A stretch of 64,000 nucleotides of DNA, taken from the NCBI RefSeq assembly GCF_001431525.1, contig NZ_LDJH01000008.1, forward strand, positions 96,170 to 160,169, written 5' to 3'. Shown here piece by piece: positions 53,773 through 63,863 of the stretch. The DNA is from Stenotrophomonas koreensis (lineage in GTDB: Bacteria > Pseudomonadota > Gammaproteobacteria > Xanthomonadales > Xanthomonadaceae). The number at the start of each line of letters is the position of its first letter. Position 1 is the first letter of the stretch. The position numbers and the translations under genes were made by a program. The notes beneath the pieces were generated by a model that worked only from the letters and a program-made list of their open reading frames with translations, made no database searches and was not told where the DNA came from.

Positions 53773-56685
53773 TCAGGCAGCAATGGCGCGGTTGCGTCCC
53801 TGGGCCTTGGCCACATAAAGCGCACGGTCGGCCGCATGCAGCAGTGCTTCCGGGCTGCCCTCCAGCGTCGGCGATGCCATTGCCACGCCGATACTGACCG
53901 TCACCACCGGCGCCACGCTCGAGGCATGGTGCGGCATGCCCCGGGCCTGGATGGCGGCAACCACATTGTTGGCCAGCTGCATGGCTGCCTCCAGGGTGTA
54001 ACCGGGCAGCAGTGCGGCGAATTCCTCACCGCCATAGCGCGCGGCCAGATTCTGCCCCCCCTTGACCTGGTCGGCCAGGATCGCAGCCACCGTCGCCAGC
54101 GCCGCGTCCCCGGCCAGATGACCGTGGTTGTCGTTGTAGGCCTTGAATTCATCCACATCCACCAGCAGCACCGACAGCGGATCACCACTGTGCGCGTGTG
54201 CCTGCCATGCCTGCACCATGCAGCGGTTGAACTCGCGCCGGTTGGCAATCCCGGTCAGCGCATCCTGGGCGGCAATCAGCGCCAGCTGCTGGTTGGCTTC
54301 GCGCAGGGCGTCGGTGCGGCGGGCGACCTCATCGGTGAGCTGGCGCTCGCGTATGCCGGCGGCGCGCAGCCGCCAGCGCACCGCACCGCCGAGCAGGCCC
54401 AGGCCCGCCAGCAGGCCAAGCAGGCGCACCCACCAGGTCTGGTGCCAGAGTGGCAGCAGCTTGAAGGCCACGCTGGCCCCCTCTTCGTTCCAGACCCCGT
54501 CGTTGTTGCTGGCCATCACCCGGAACACGTAATCGCCCGGCGGCAGGTTGGTGTAATAGGCCCGCCGGTTGTCACCGGCCTCGCGCCACTGGCGGTCAAA
54601 ACCCTCCAGCCGGTAGCGGTAGCGCACCGCCGCCGGGGCCAGGTAACTCATCGCGGCAAAATGGAACTCCAGCCGCTCGATGCCCGGGCCAAGACCGGCC
54701 ACCTCAGGCAGGTCGACCTCGCCACCATTGGCCAGCATGCGTTCGATGGCCACCGGAGGTGGCTGCAGGTTGCCCTGCATCCGCGCAGGATCCACCACCA
54801 CCACCCCCTTGGCGGTGCCGAACCACAGCCGGCCATCTTCCGTCCGCCCGGCCGGGGTCTGCGAGGCACCGTTGCCCTGTGCATTGAGCATGCCGTCGGC
54901 GGTGCCATACCAACGCGGCTCGACCCTGGCCAGCGCACCGGTGTCCAGCGCCTGCAGGTCGGCCCGGGCAATCTGGCCGATGCCACGGTTGGAAGAGAAC
55001 CAGAAATTGCCGCCACCATCATCGAGCAGCGCAAACACCGCATCGCCGTGGAAACCGGCATTGGCCAGATAGCGGCTGACCTTGCCATCACGCACGCGCA
55101 TGATGCCCACGCTGGTGCCCAGCCACATCTCGCCATTGGCACCGGGATGGAAGGCGAACACACTGGTGCCGGCCAGGCCATCGGTGCCGCAGCTGTCCAG
55201 CACACCGCCACTGAGGCAGCGCAGGCCACTGCGCAGGCCGATCCACAACCGGCCATCCTCGCCCTGGTACAGCGCACGGATGTCATCGCCGCGGGTCTGC
55301 TCCAGCATGTGCACCTGTTCGCCGTCGATCCGCGCCAGGCCCTGCAGGGTACCGGTCCACATCCCGCCCTCGCGGGCCGACGCAAGCGCAAACACGATCG
55401 TTCCCGGCAGGCCATCGGCCAGGCCGAAGTTGCGCGCCCGGCCCGCAGGGCTGAAGCGGGTAACGCCCTCGGTGCCTCCCACCCACAGCTGCCCCTGGGC
55501 ATCGGAGGTGATCGCGCGCAGCAGCTGGCTGGGCAGCTGGCGGTTGTAGTCATCGGCCGGCACCAGGCGTGGCTCGCGATAACGCGCAAGCCCGCCGCCA
55601 TCGGTGCCGACCCAGAGCGGGCCACCGGGCTGCTGGTGCACCGCACGCACCGCATTGGACGCCCCGCTGCCGACCACGGTGACCAGCTTGGACTGGCTCA
55701 GCCGCTGCAGGCCGGACGAGGTGGTGCCGATCCACAGGTTGCCCTCGCGGTCCTCCAGCATCGAGCGCACGGTTTCCCCGCGCATTCCCGGCAGGCCCTG
55801 CTCACAGCTGAAACGGCCCTGGGCCAGGCGGCACAGGCCCATGCCCAGCGGTGCAAACCAGACCGCGCCGGCACGGTCGGCGTACAGGGTGTAGATGCGC
55901 TTGTCATCCAGCGCCGCTGCCAGCGGCTGGCGATGGAAACGGCCGTTGTCGAAGTAGGCCGGCCCGGCCTGGGTGCCGGCCCAGGCCGTCCCCTGCGCAT
56001 CCACGGTCAGGCTGTAGACCGCATTGCTGGGCAGGCCATCGGGCTGCGCGTACAGCCGTGCCTGCTGGTTGCGCCAACGCAGCACGCCGACGCCATCGGC
56101 AGCGATCCAGACCCCGCCCGCCGGGTCGGCCACGATGGCACGGTAGAAACCCCGCGGCGGGAAACCATCGGCATCGCCGAGCAGACGCGGCCGGCCATCG
56201 ACCACCCGCACCACCCCGGCATTGGTGGTCAGCCAGAGTGCCCCGGAGGTGTCGCTGACGATGCCGAAAACACTCTCGATGCCTGCCGGCAGCGCCACCG
56301 GCTCCAGCGCGCGGCCGCGGTAGCGGTACAGGCCACCGTTGAGGGTGCCGACCCACAGGCCGTGCGCACCGTCAGCGGCCACGGCGGTGATTGCCGAGCT
56401 CTTCAGCGTCGGCGCGATCCGCGGGTCGATGGTCTGGAAACCTTCACCGCTGTGCCGGACCAGACCACCATAGGTGGCCAGCCACAGGACACCATCGGCC
56501 TGCTGGGCGATGGACAGCACCGTGCCCTGCGGCAGCTGGTTTTCGTACCAGACATAGCTGAAATGGGCGATTGGCCGCGTCGGCTCCAGCGCCAGCAGCG
56601 GCAGCGCCACCACCCCCGCCAACAGACCACACAGCAGCGCAATACCCCTGCGGCGGATGCCATCGAACTGCTGCACGATATTCAT
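53773..56685 (-). CDS. Two-component propeller sensor with GGDEF domain (diguanylate cyclase)
   Basis: A 970-residue inner-membrane protein. A signal or anchor segment near residue 15-35 is followed by about 680 residues of periplasmic beta-propeller repeats with words such as DGLWVGTLNGGL and GNLWIGTTSSGL. Then come a Y_Y_Y domain (RYRYRLEGFDRQWREAG), one membrane helix (VRLLGLLAGLGLLGGAVRW), a coiled coil and a C-terminal GGDEF domain. The active site is RYGGEEFAALLPG, so cyclic-di-GMP synthesis is likely. The product-inhibition motif RxxD five residues before is replaced by GGQN, so feedback control is probably lost. The start at 56685 follows GGGGGG. Confidence 0.92.
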   Translation of the reverse strand: MNIVQQFDGIRRRGIALLCGLLAGVVALPLLALEPTRPIAHFSYVWYENQLPQGTVLSIAQQADGVLWLATYGGLVRHSGEGFQTIDPRIAPTLKSSAITAVAADGAHGLWVGTLNGGLYRYRGRALEPVALPAGIESVFGIVSDTSGALWLTTNAGVVRVVDGRPRLLGDADGFPPRGFYRAIVADPAGGVWIAADGVGVLRWRNQQARLYAQPDGLPSNAVYSLTVDAQGTAWAGTQAGPAYFDNGRFHRQPLAAALDDKRIYTLYADRAGAVWFAPLGMGLCRLAQGRFSCEQGLPGMRGETVRSMLEDREGNLWIGTTSSGLQRLSQSKLVTVVGSGASNAVRAVHQQPGGPLWVGTDGGGLARYREPRLVPADDYNRQLPSQLLRAITSDAQGQLWVGGTEGVTRFSPAGRARNFGLADGLPGTIVFALASAREGGMWTGTLQGLARIDGEQVHMLEQTRGDDIRALYQGEDGRLWIGLRSGLRCLSGGVLDSCGTDGLAGTSVFAFHPGANGEMWLGTSVGIMRVRDGKVSRYLANAGFHGDAVFALLDDGGGNFWFSSNRGIGQIARADLQALDTGALARVEPRWYGTADGMLNAQGNGASQTPAGRTEDGRLWFGTAKGVVVVDPARMQGNLQPPPVAIERMLANGGEVDLPEVAGLGPGIERLEFHFAAMSYLAPAAVRYRYRLEGFDRQWREAGDNRRAYYTNLPPGDYVFRVMASNNDGVWNEEGASVAFKLLPLWHQTWWVRLLGLLAGLGLLGGAVRWRLRAAGIRERQLTDEVARRTDALREANQQLALIAAQDALTGIANRREFNRCMVQAWQAHAHSGDPLSVLLVDVDEFKAYNDNHGHLAGDAALATVAAILADQVKGGQNLAARYGGEEFAALLPGYTLEAAMQLANNVVAAIQARGMPHHASSVAPVVTVSIGVAMASPTLEGSPEALLHAADRALYVAKAQGRNRAIAA

Positions 56686-57123
56686 GTTCCCCCCGAACCC
56701 GGCGCATGCTAGCAGCAACCGGCAACGGTGACGATGCGGCGGGCTCCAGCTCCAGCGCCGGCGCCACCCGGTGATTGACAGCCAGCCGAGCGGACCGCGC
56801 AACCGAGGGAAGGCCGGCATCCATCCGGCAGTCATCACCCGGTAGCGCGCGCACCGCCATGCGCAGGTTCACTTGCCACTGGCCGGGGCCGCTGCGAACG
56901 GCGCCGACGTTGCCACCGGCCACATCGTCAGCACCGGCCCCGGGCCGTTTGCAACAACCGGCCAGCGTGCACGCCCCCACCTGCTGCGCGCTGCAGACCG
57001 CAGCGGCATGCCCGGCAGGCAAGCGTCCGGCAGACACGGGAAGAGCACCGGAAGAGCACCGGGCGGGCCTGGTCATTGGCCGGTTTTCAACACCCGGCAC
57101 CGGACCCGGCGGCATGTTGGCTG
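56686..57123. other. 440-base gap between the GGDEF and HD-GYP genes
   Basis: No gene is supported. Frames that remain open give Pro/Ala/Arg-rich strings without domains. It should contain the promoter of the GGDEF gene and the end of the HD-GYP transcript; no clear terminator is visible. Confidence 0.4.
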
Positions 57124-57714
57124 CTAGGGCTTGGCGCGCAGCTGGCTGTCTTCTTCGAGCAAGGCGGCGAAATGATCGAATACGAGCGGATCGCTGGCGG
57201 TGCCGCGCTCACTGCGCAGGATCGCCATCGCCTGCGCGTGGCTGCGGCTGGGCTGGTACGGGCGGCGGGTGGTCATGGCGTCGTAGCTGTCCACCACCCG
57301 GATGATCCGCGAAGCCAGCGGGATGGCATCGCCGGCCAGCCCATCGGGGTAGCCGCTGCCGTCGAAATTCTCGTGGTGATGGCGCACGATCTCGGCCAGC
57401 AGCGCGGCATCGGGGCGATCGAGTTCGGCACAGATCCGCGCACCGGCCTCGGCATGGGACTGCATGATTTTCCATTCATCAGGGTCCAGCCGGCCGGGCT
57501 TGAAAAGGATGTGGTCGGGGATGCCGATCTTGCCGATGTCATGCAGGCGCGCGGCATCCAGCAGCGCCGGCAACTGGGCCGGGGCCAAGCCACACCGTTG
57601 GCCCAGCGCCGTGCAGATCGCCTCCACCCGTCCGCAGTGGTCCTGGGTATAGGCATCGCGCAGCGACAACGCAGTGGTAAGTGCCCCACGCGGGGTAATC
57701 CGGATCTGGATCAT
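57124..57714 (-). CDS. Stand-alone HD-GYP phosphodiesterase domain protein
   Basis: A 196-residue HD-GYP protein without any sensor or receiver domain, predicted to break down cyclic-di-GMP. The metal-binding HD pair is H59-D60 in ARLHDIGKIGIPD, followed by HHHENFDGSGYPDGL at 112-126, which holds the GYP motif. The N-terminus begins directly with the fold (MIQIRITPRGALTTALSLRD) with no signal peptide. Normal HD-GYP proteins are longer because of an N-terminal input domain, so this one is constitutive or acts through a partner. It is encoded in the same direction upstream of nothing else, 440 bases from the GGDEF gene. Confidence 0.88.
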   Translation of the reverse strand: MIQIRITPRGALTTALSLRDAYTQDHCGRVEAICTALGQRCGLAPAQLPALLDAARLHDIGKIGIPDHILFKPGRLDPDEWKIMQSHAEAGARICAELDRPDAALLAEIVRHHHENFDGSGYPDGLAGDAIPLASRIIRVVDSYDAMTTRRPYQPSRSHAQAMAILRSERGTASDPLVFDHFAALLEEDSQLRAKP

Positions 57715-57995
57715 GCAGCTGCCTTGCCAGCACGGCGTTGATGCGGGAAGGCTTGATTACCACAAATGACCAGCGGGCGGGAGCACGGCGGTTTTCCCGT
57801 TGCGCCATCATCGACAGCCTTGCTCCCGATCCGGGCTCAAGGCCTGGACGACGTTGCCGGCACCGCCGCCTGTCCGGCGCCGGGCACCCGCACCGGCTGG
57901 CCGGCCGGGAGCCCCTGCATGGGGGGACACGGCACCACGGTCAGCACAGCGGCTGCGCTGCCGCTGCCATGCCAGCGCGTCGACGGCACAATGAC
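57715..57995. other. 280-base gap before purA
   Basis: No gene is supported. The terminator of purA is at its right end. The promoter of the HD-GYP gene should lie at its left end. Confidence 0.4.
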
Positions 57996-57998
57996 AAA

Positions 57999-58018
57999 GG
58001 CCCCGCATGCGCGGGGCC
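57999..58018 (-). terminator. Hairpin after purA
   Basis: A perfect eight-base-pair stem GGCCCCGC / GCGGGGCC with loop GCAT (minus strand), followed by TTTGTCATT. It lies 26 bases after the stop and probably ends purA transcripts. Confidence 0.7.
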
Positions 58019-58043
58019 CTTGCAGACACGCAACTACCCGGGC

Positions 58044-59405
<1,362 letters not shown>

Positions 59406-59457
59406 TCATTTGCCAGGCCCATCGGGGGATTGGCCGCCGCCATCACTGCAGACACGG

Positions 59458-59490
59458 AAAAAGCCGAACAGGGTTGCCCGTCCGGCTTTT
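59458..59490 (-). terminator. Terminator between the DUF2065 gene and purA
   Basis: AAAAGCCG (minus strand, with GGG/CCC inside) pairs with CGGCTTTT around a short loop and ends in five Ts. It closes the hflK-hflC-DUF2065 unit. Confidence 0.75.
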
Positions 59491-59554
59491 CTGGATTATC
59501 CGGGTTTTGTCCGGCCGCTACCAGTCCCGCGCAGCAGCGCTGGCACGGCCCGGT

Positions 59555-59740
59555 TCAGTGCCGCGCCCACCACAGCCCAGCCAGGCCGGCCGCCAGTACC
59601 AGCCCGCCGAAGCGACGCAGCGCGGCCGGCGGCAGCTGCAGCATCTGCGCGGCCATCGCCCGCCACGCCAGCGGCCAGGCAAACAACAGCAGTCCTTCAA
59701 TCACCGCCACCAGACACAGGGCAGCCAACAGGTCTTTCAT
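59555..59740 (-). CDS. DUF2065 small membrane protein (YjeT-like)
   Basis: A 61-residue inner-membrane protein of the DUF2065/YjeT group. Two hydrophobic segments (LLAALCLVAVIEGLLLFAWP and LVLAAGLAGLWWA) flank the conserved loop MAAQMLQLPPAALRRFGG. It sits between hflC and purA, exactly as yjeT does in E. coli. Function is unknown. A hairpin at 59759 lies between hflC and this gene. Confidence 0.85.
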   Translation of the reverse strand: MKDLLAALCLVAVIEGLLLFAWPLAWRAMAAQMLQLPPAALRRFGGLVLAAGLAGLWWARH

Positions 59741-59758
59741 TGCACGTACTCCACAACA

Positions 59759-59782
59759 AAGGCCGGCATTGCTGCCGGCCTT
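59759..59782 (-). terminator. Hairpin between hflC and the DUF2065 gene
   Basis: A perfect ten-base-pair stem AAGGCCGGCA / TGCCGGCCTT with loop TTGC/GCAA. On the minus strand TGTTGTGG follows, so it is at best a weak terminator that may reduce DUF2065 expression. Confidence 0.5.
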
Positions 59783-59799
59783 GTCTTCACATCACATGC

Positions 59800-60663
59800 T
59801 CAGCGGTCACTGCGCATGTACTGCAGGAACGGGTCGTTCTTGTCCAGCACGATCACGCCGTTGCCATCGGCCATCGAGCCGCGGTAGGCCTCCAGTGAAC
59901 GGTAGAAGGCATAGAACGCCGGATCAGCCGAACCGGCCTTGCCGTAGGTGGCCGCCGCCAGGGCATCCCCCTCACCGCGCAGACGCTGCGCATCGCGCTC
60001 GGCCTGTGCCAGCAGCACCGTGCTTTCACGGTCGGCCTGGGCACGGATGGCCAGCGACTGCTCCTCGCCTTCGGCGCGCAGCTTGGCTGCTTCCTGCTTG
60101 CGCTGGGCACGCATGCGCTCGTACACGTCGGTAATCACCTGGCTGTCAGTGGGCAGGTCGATCTGCTTGATGCGCAGGTCGACAATCTGCATCCCCAGGG
60201 TGGTGACTGCGTCATTGATGCCCTTGAGCTGGCCGGCGATCAGCTCGCTGCGGTCGCCGGAAACCAGCTGCTGCAACGTGCGCGAGTTGATCTGGTTGCG
60301 CAGCGAATCGGTAATGATCGGCGCCAGGCGGGCATCGGCATTGCGGGCATCCCCACCGGTGGCACGGTAGTAGGCCTGGGTGTCGGAGATGTAACCGATG
60401 GCGAAGAAGTCAACGCTGACATCCTTCTGCTCGGCGGTGAAGTAGCGCGCCGGCGGCATCCCCAGCACCTGGAAGCGCCGGTCAAACACGCGCACGCTTT
60501 CCACCAGCGGCACCTTGAAGTGCAGCCCGGGCTTGACGTCGGCGCGCACCACCTTGCCCAGGTTGAGCACGATCGCGGTCTGGTCCTCACGCACCACATA
60601 AACCGAGCCGAGCAGGCCCAGCAGCACGGCAACCAGGATGCCGATCACCAGTGAATTTCTCAT
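59800..60663 (-). CDS. hflC: FtsH regulator HflC
   Basis: A 287-residue SPFH/prohibitin-type protein anchored by one N-terminal membrane segment (LVIGILVAVLLGLLGSVYVV), with the bulk in the periplasm. With HflK it forms the cage that controls the FtsH protease. Typical parts are NLGKVVRADVKPGLHFKVP, RVFDRRFQV, the helix with ERMRAQRKQEAAKLRAEGEE and the C-terminal DPFLQYMRS. It overlaps hflK by four bases. Confidence 0.96.
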   Translation of the reverse strand: MRNSLVIGILVAVLLGLLGSVYVVREDQTAIVLNLGKVVRADVKPGLHFKVPLVESVRVFDRRFQVLGMPPARYFTAEQKDVSVDFFAIGYISDTQAYYRATGGDARNADARLAPIITDSLRNQINSRTLQQLVSGDRSELIAGQLKGINDAVTTLGMQIVDLRIKQIDLPTDSQVITDVYERMRAQRKQEAAKLRAEGEEQSLAIRAQADRESTVLLAQAERDAQRLRGEGDALAAATYGKAGSADPAFYAFYRSLEAYRGSMADGNGVIVLDKNDPFLQYMRSDR

Positions 60664-61796
60664 CGCACCACCTCCTCACGACCACCACGCACCGCACTGC
60701 GTCCGGCATCACGCACGCCATCGGCCGGCGTCTGCGTGGTGGCCGGTGCCAACACCTCCGGGGTCACCACCGGCGAGGCCGGAGCGCGACCACCATCGGC
60801 CGGCATCGGCACGTAGATCAGCTGGCGGCTGTCACCACCGATGACCTTGCGGTTGCCGGCCAGCACCTGCTGCACGGTTTCCAGCCACAGGCGCTTGCGG
60901 GTCACTTCCGGCGCATTGCGATATTCGGCCGCCAGCAGGCTGAAGCGCTGGGCATCACCCTCGGCGCGGGCGACTACCGACTCCTTGTAACCTTCGGCCA
61001 CGGTACGGGTGCGGGTGGCCTGGCCACGCGCTTCGGGAACGACCTTGGCCGCATAGGCCTGGGCTTCGTTGATCAGGCGTTCCTTGACCTGCTGGGCACC
61101 GTTGACCTCGTCAAAGGCCGGCTTCACCTCTTCCGGCGGGCGCGCATCGGGCAGGGTCAGCCCGGTCACAATCAGGCCGGTGCGGAAGCTGCCCAGCTGC
61201 TGCTGCAGGCGCTCCTCGGCGGCCACGGCCAGCGGACCGCGGTTGTTGAGCACCGAGTTCAGGTCAGCGCGGCCGACCTGCTCACGCACGGCCGACTGCG
61301 CCATCTGCTCCAGCACCTGGTCGGCATCGACAGTGCCAAACAGATACTCGCGCGCATCCTGCACCCGGTACTGCACGTTCATGGCCACCGAAACGATGTT
61401 CTCGTCGCGGGTCAGCACCGGCACGGTGGAAGAAAAGGTCTTGATCTGGGTGGCGTTGACCTTGGTCACCGATTCGATCGGCCACGGCAGCTTGAAGTTC
61501 GGGCCCGGCTCGAGCACGCGCGAGAACTGGCCAAAACGCAGCACCACGCCACGCTGCTGTTCGCCGACCAGCTGGAAGCTGGACAGCACCACGCCCAGCC
61601 CCACAGCCAGGGCGACCCAGCGGCCGATGCCGCCCTCAAACAGCTGCTTGATCGGACCGGGCAGACCGCCACCGAATCCACCGCCAGTGCCACCGCCATT
61701 ACCGCGGTTGTTGCCACGCGGCGGCCAGTTTCCACCACCACGCGGATTGTCTTCGGGACGCTTGCCGCCCCCGCTGCCAGGTATGTTCCAGGCCAT
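60660..61796 (-). CDS. hflK: FtsH regulator HflK
   Basis: A 378-residue partner of HflC. The N-terminus is rich in Gly, Asn and Pro (cytoplasmic), then a membrane segment (VALAVGLGVVLSSFQLV) and the SPFH part, with RFGQFSRVLEPGPNFKLPWP, VLTRDENIVSVAMNVQYRV and REYLFGTVDADQVLEQMAQS. The helix following carries EGDAQRFSLLAAEY. The start at 61796 gives MAWNIPGSGGGKRPED, the standard opening, with GGAG five bases upstream; a far longer frame reads back into the opposite-strand reductase gene and is false. It overlaps hflC by four bases. Confidence 0.96.
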   Translation of the reverse strand: MAWNIPGSGGGKRPEDNPRGGGNWPPRGNNRGNGGGTGGGFGGGLPGPIKQLFEGGIGRWVALAVGLGVVLSSFQLVGEQQRGVVLRFGQFSRVLEPGPNFKLPWPIESVTKVNATQIKTFSSTVPVLTRDENIVSVAMNVQYRVQDAREYLFGTVDADQVLEQMAQSAVREQVGRADLNSVLNNRGPLAVAAEERLQQQLGSFRTGLIVTGLTLPDARPPEEVKPAFDEVNGAQQVKERLINEAQAYAAKVVPEARGQATRTRTVAEGYKESVVARAEGDAQRFSLLAAEYRNAPEVTRKRLWLETVQQVLAGNRKVIGGDSRQLIYVPMPADGGRAPASPVVTPEVLAPATTQTPADGVRDAGRSAVRGGREEVVR

Positions 61797-61940
61797 GCAT
61801 GCTCCATCGGTCGTGGCTGCTGCCCAGGCCATTCCCGTGCCCGCAGCCGTCAATCGTTGGCCGATTCTACTGCATGGCTGCCCCCATCCCGGCGCTGACC
61901 GGCTATCTTGACCGCCTTGTTCACCCAGCAGGACCGCCCG

Positions 61941-62936
61941 ATGACCCCCACGGCCCCTTTTTCCGCCTTCCGCATCCACAACGACGACGCTGGTTATCGC
62001 AGCGGCATTGAACCCCTGCAGCTGGACCAGCTCAGCCCCGGCGAGGTGGTGATCCGCGCCCGCTGGTCCTCGGTCAATTACAAGGATGCGCTGGCCGGCA
62101 CCGGCAAGGGCAGGATCCTGCGCCAGTTCCCGTTGGTCGGCGGCATCGACGTGGCCGGCGAGGTGGTTGCCTCCAGCGACCCGGCCTTCAAGGAAGGTGA
62201 CCCGGTGATTGCCACCGGTTGCGGCATGAGCGAGGTTCGCGACGGCGGCTACAGCCAGATCGTGCGGCTGCAGTCGGCCTGGGCGATCCCGCTGCCGGCC
62301 GGGCTGAGCCTGCGCGAGGCGATGATCATCGGCACCGCCGGCTTCACCGCCGCGCTGGCGCTGCTGCGGCTGACCGAAAACCGCCAGCGCCCGGAAATGG
62401 GCCCGCTGGCGGTGACCGGCGCCACCGGCGGGGTCGGCTCGCTGGCGGTGGATATCTTCAGCCAGGCCGGTTTCGAGGTGCATGCGATCAGCGGCAAGGC
62501 CGACCAGGCCGATTACCTCAAGGCGATCGGCGCCAGCCAGGTACTGGGCCGCGAGGTACTGGCCACCAGCAAACCGCTGGAATCGGCGCGCTTCGGCGGC
62601 GGCCTGGACAATGTCGGTGGCAGCATGCTGACCAGCCTGCTGGCGCAGACCCGGCCGTATGGCAATGTCGCCAGCGCCGGCCTGGCCGGCTCGCCGACGC
62701 TGGAGATGACGGTGATGCCGTTCATCCTGCGCGGCGTCGGCCTGCTTGGCATCGCCAGCGCCGGCACCGCGCGCGACATCCGCGGCCGGGTCTGGGAAAA
62801 GCTGGCCGCCGACTGGAAGCCGCGCCACCTGGACCGCATCTGCACGGCCGAGGTCGGCCTGGACGAGCTGCCGGCGGTGTTCGAGCGCATGCTCGTCGGT
62901 GGTTCTTTCGGCCGTACCGTGATGCGCATTGATTGA
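61941..62936 (+). CDS. YhdH/AcuI-type zinc-free medium-chain reductase (acrylyl-CoA reductase-like)
   Basis: A 331-residue NADPH-dependent medium-chain dehydrogenase of the YhdH/AcuI subgroup, whose known members reduce acrylyl-CoA or quinones. It starts FSAFRIHNDD, then YKDALAGTGKGRILRQFPLVGGIDVAGEVV. The NADPH motif is VTGATGGVGSLAVDI, with DNVGGSMLTSLLAQTRPYG and a C-terminal GRTVMRID. ATG 61941 gives MTPTAPFSAF; a start 33 bases upstream is possible. Divergent from hflK with 144 bases between the starts. Confidence 0.9.
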   Translation: MTPTAPFSAFRIHNDDAGYRSGIEPLQLDQLSPGEVVIRARWSSVNYKDALAGTGKGRILRQFPLVGGIDVAGEVVASSDPAFKEGDPVIATGCGMSEVRDGGYSQIVRLQSAWAIPLPAGLSLREAMIIGTAGFTAALALLRLTENRQRPEMGPLAVTGATGGVGSLAVDIFSQAGFEVHAISGKADQADYLKAIGASQVLGREVLATSKPLESARFGGGLDNVGGSMLTSLLAQTRPYGNVASAGLAGSPTLEMTVMPFILRGVGLLGIASAGTARDIRGRVWEKLAADWKPRHLDRICTAEVGLDELPAVFERMLVGGSFGRTVMRID

Positions 62937-63014
62937 TTGCCCGCTTCTGTGCGCTGGGATCTTCTTTTTGATGCCGGTGCGCTACTACACTTGGCATCAA
63001 AACGGGGAGAAACC

Positions 63015-63380
63015 ATGGCACGCGTTCTGATCGTGGACGATTCACCGACCCAGCTGATGGGTATCCAGCGGATCGTCGAAAAACTGGGGCACGAAACCTT
63101 TACCGCCACCGATGGCGCCGCCGGGGTGGAGGCGGCCATGGCCACCCTGCCGGACCTGGTCCTGATGGACGTGGTGATGCCCAACCTCAATGGCTTCCAG
63201 GCCACGCGCACGCTCAAGCGCGAGGCCAGCACCAGCCATATCCCGGTGATCCTGGTCACCACCAAGGACCAGGACACCGACCGCATGTGGGGCATGCGCC
63301 AGGGGGCCAAGGCCTACATCACCAAGCCGTTCTCCGAAAGCGAGCTGTCAGAGGTGATTGCGCGGGTCTTCAGCGCCTGA
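63015..63380 (+). CDS. PilH-like single-domain response regulator
   Basis: A 121-residue receiver-only response regulator. The acidic pocket is VDDSP, the phosphorylated Asp lies in LPDLVLMDVVMPNLNGFQ and the Lys in AYITKPFSES. The stretch SHIPVILVTTKDQDTDRMWG is almost the same as in PilH of the Pil-Chp twitching pathway, which suggests a role in type IV pilus motility or a related chemosensory system. GGGGAG precedes the ATG. No pil or che genes are next to it in this window. It follows the reductase by 78 bases. Confidence 0.85.
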   Translation: MARVLIVDDSPTQLMGIQRIVEKLGHETFTATDGAAGVEAAMATLPDLVLMDVVMPNLNGFQATRTLKREASTSHIPVILVTTKDQDTDRMWGMRQGAKAYITKPFSESELSEVIARVFSA

Positions 63381-63401
63381 GGCGGGCCGGCGCAGGAAGG
63401 C

Positions 63402-63429
63402 AAAAAAGGGCGGCCACTGGCCGCCCTTT
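63402..63429 (-). terminator. Terminator between the PilH-like gene and the DnaJ-like gene
   Basis: GGGCGGCC / GGCCGCCC stem with loop ACT, flanked by six As on the left and TTT on the right. On the minus strand it ends in six Ts, so it terminates the DnaJ-like gene; it may act on both. Confidence 0.85.
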
Positions 63430-63451
63430 GCCTTTCCCGGCCGGCAACGGC

Positions 63452-63805
63452 CTAGGAAGTCTGTGCAAAGGCCTCGGCCAGCTTCTGGTAGGCCTGACGC
63501 TGGGCCTCGTTGACCGGTACCGGCGCGCTGATTTCCAGCTCGACGATCTGGTCGCCACTGGCCCCGCCACCGGCCTGGGGCAGGCCACGGCCACGCAGGC
63601 GCAGCCGGCGCCCGGCCTCGGAGCCGGGCGGAATCTTCAGCTCGACACTGCCGCCCAGGGTGGGCACGGTCAGGGTGGCACCCAGCGCGGCCTGCCACGG
63701 GGTCACGCTCAGCGTATGCAGCACGTTGCGGCCATCGACCTCGAACTGCGGATGGTTGGCGTAATCCACTTCCAGCAGCAGGTTGCCGCCGCCCTGCCCC
63801 TGGCC
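63452..63805 (-). CDS. DnaJ/CbpA-type co-chaperone, C-terminal part only
   Basis: The last 118 codons of a DnaJ-class co-chaperone. They contain the second substrate-binding beta domain, with PQFEVDGRNVLHTLSVTPWQ, LGATLTVPTLGGSVELKIP and RRLRLRGRGLPQ, and end AYQKLAEAFAQTS. The J-domain, the G/F region and the first beta domain are missing, because the true sequence ends near 63805. What reads as an N-terminal extension beyond that point is an assembly artefact. By its gene style it resembles CbpA rather than zinc-finger DnaJ. Confidence 0.82.
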   Translation of the reverse strand, partial: GQGQGGGNLLLEVDYANHPQFEVDGRNVLHTLSVTPWQAALGATLTVPTLGGSVELKIPPGSEAGRRLRLRGRGLPQAGGGASGDQIVELEISAPVPVNEAQRQAYQKLAEAFAQTS

Positions 63806-63863
63806 GGCCAGGGGCAGGGCGGCGGCAACCTGCTGCTGGAAGTGGATTACGCCAACCATCCGC
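63748..63863. repeat. Perfect 2 x 58-base palindrome at the contig end
   Basis: Bases 63806-63863 are the exact reverse complement of 63748-63805, with no loop; the centre is TGGCC/GGCCA. Real genomes rarely keep such a structure, and adapter sequence starts directly at its right end, so it is an assembly fold-back. Confidence 0.9.

Noticed and set aside
53752..56712. 986-codon plus-strand frame
   Set aside because: Antisense of the propeller-GGDEF gene, whose motifs are unmistakable.
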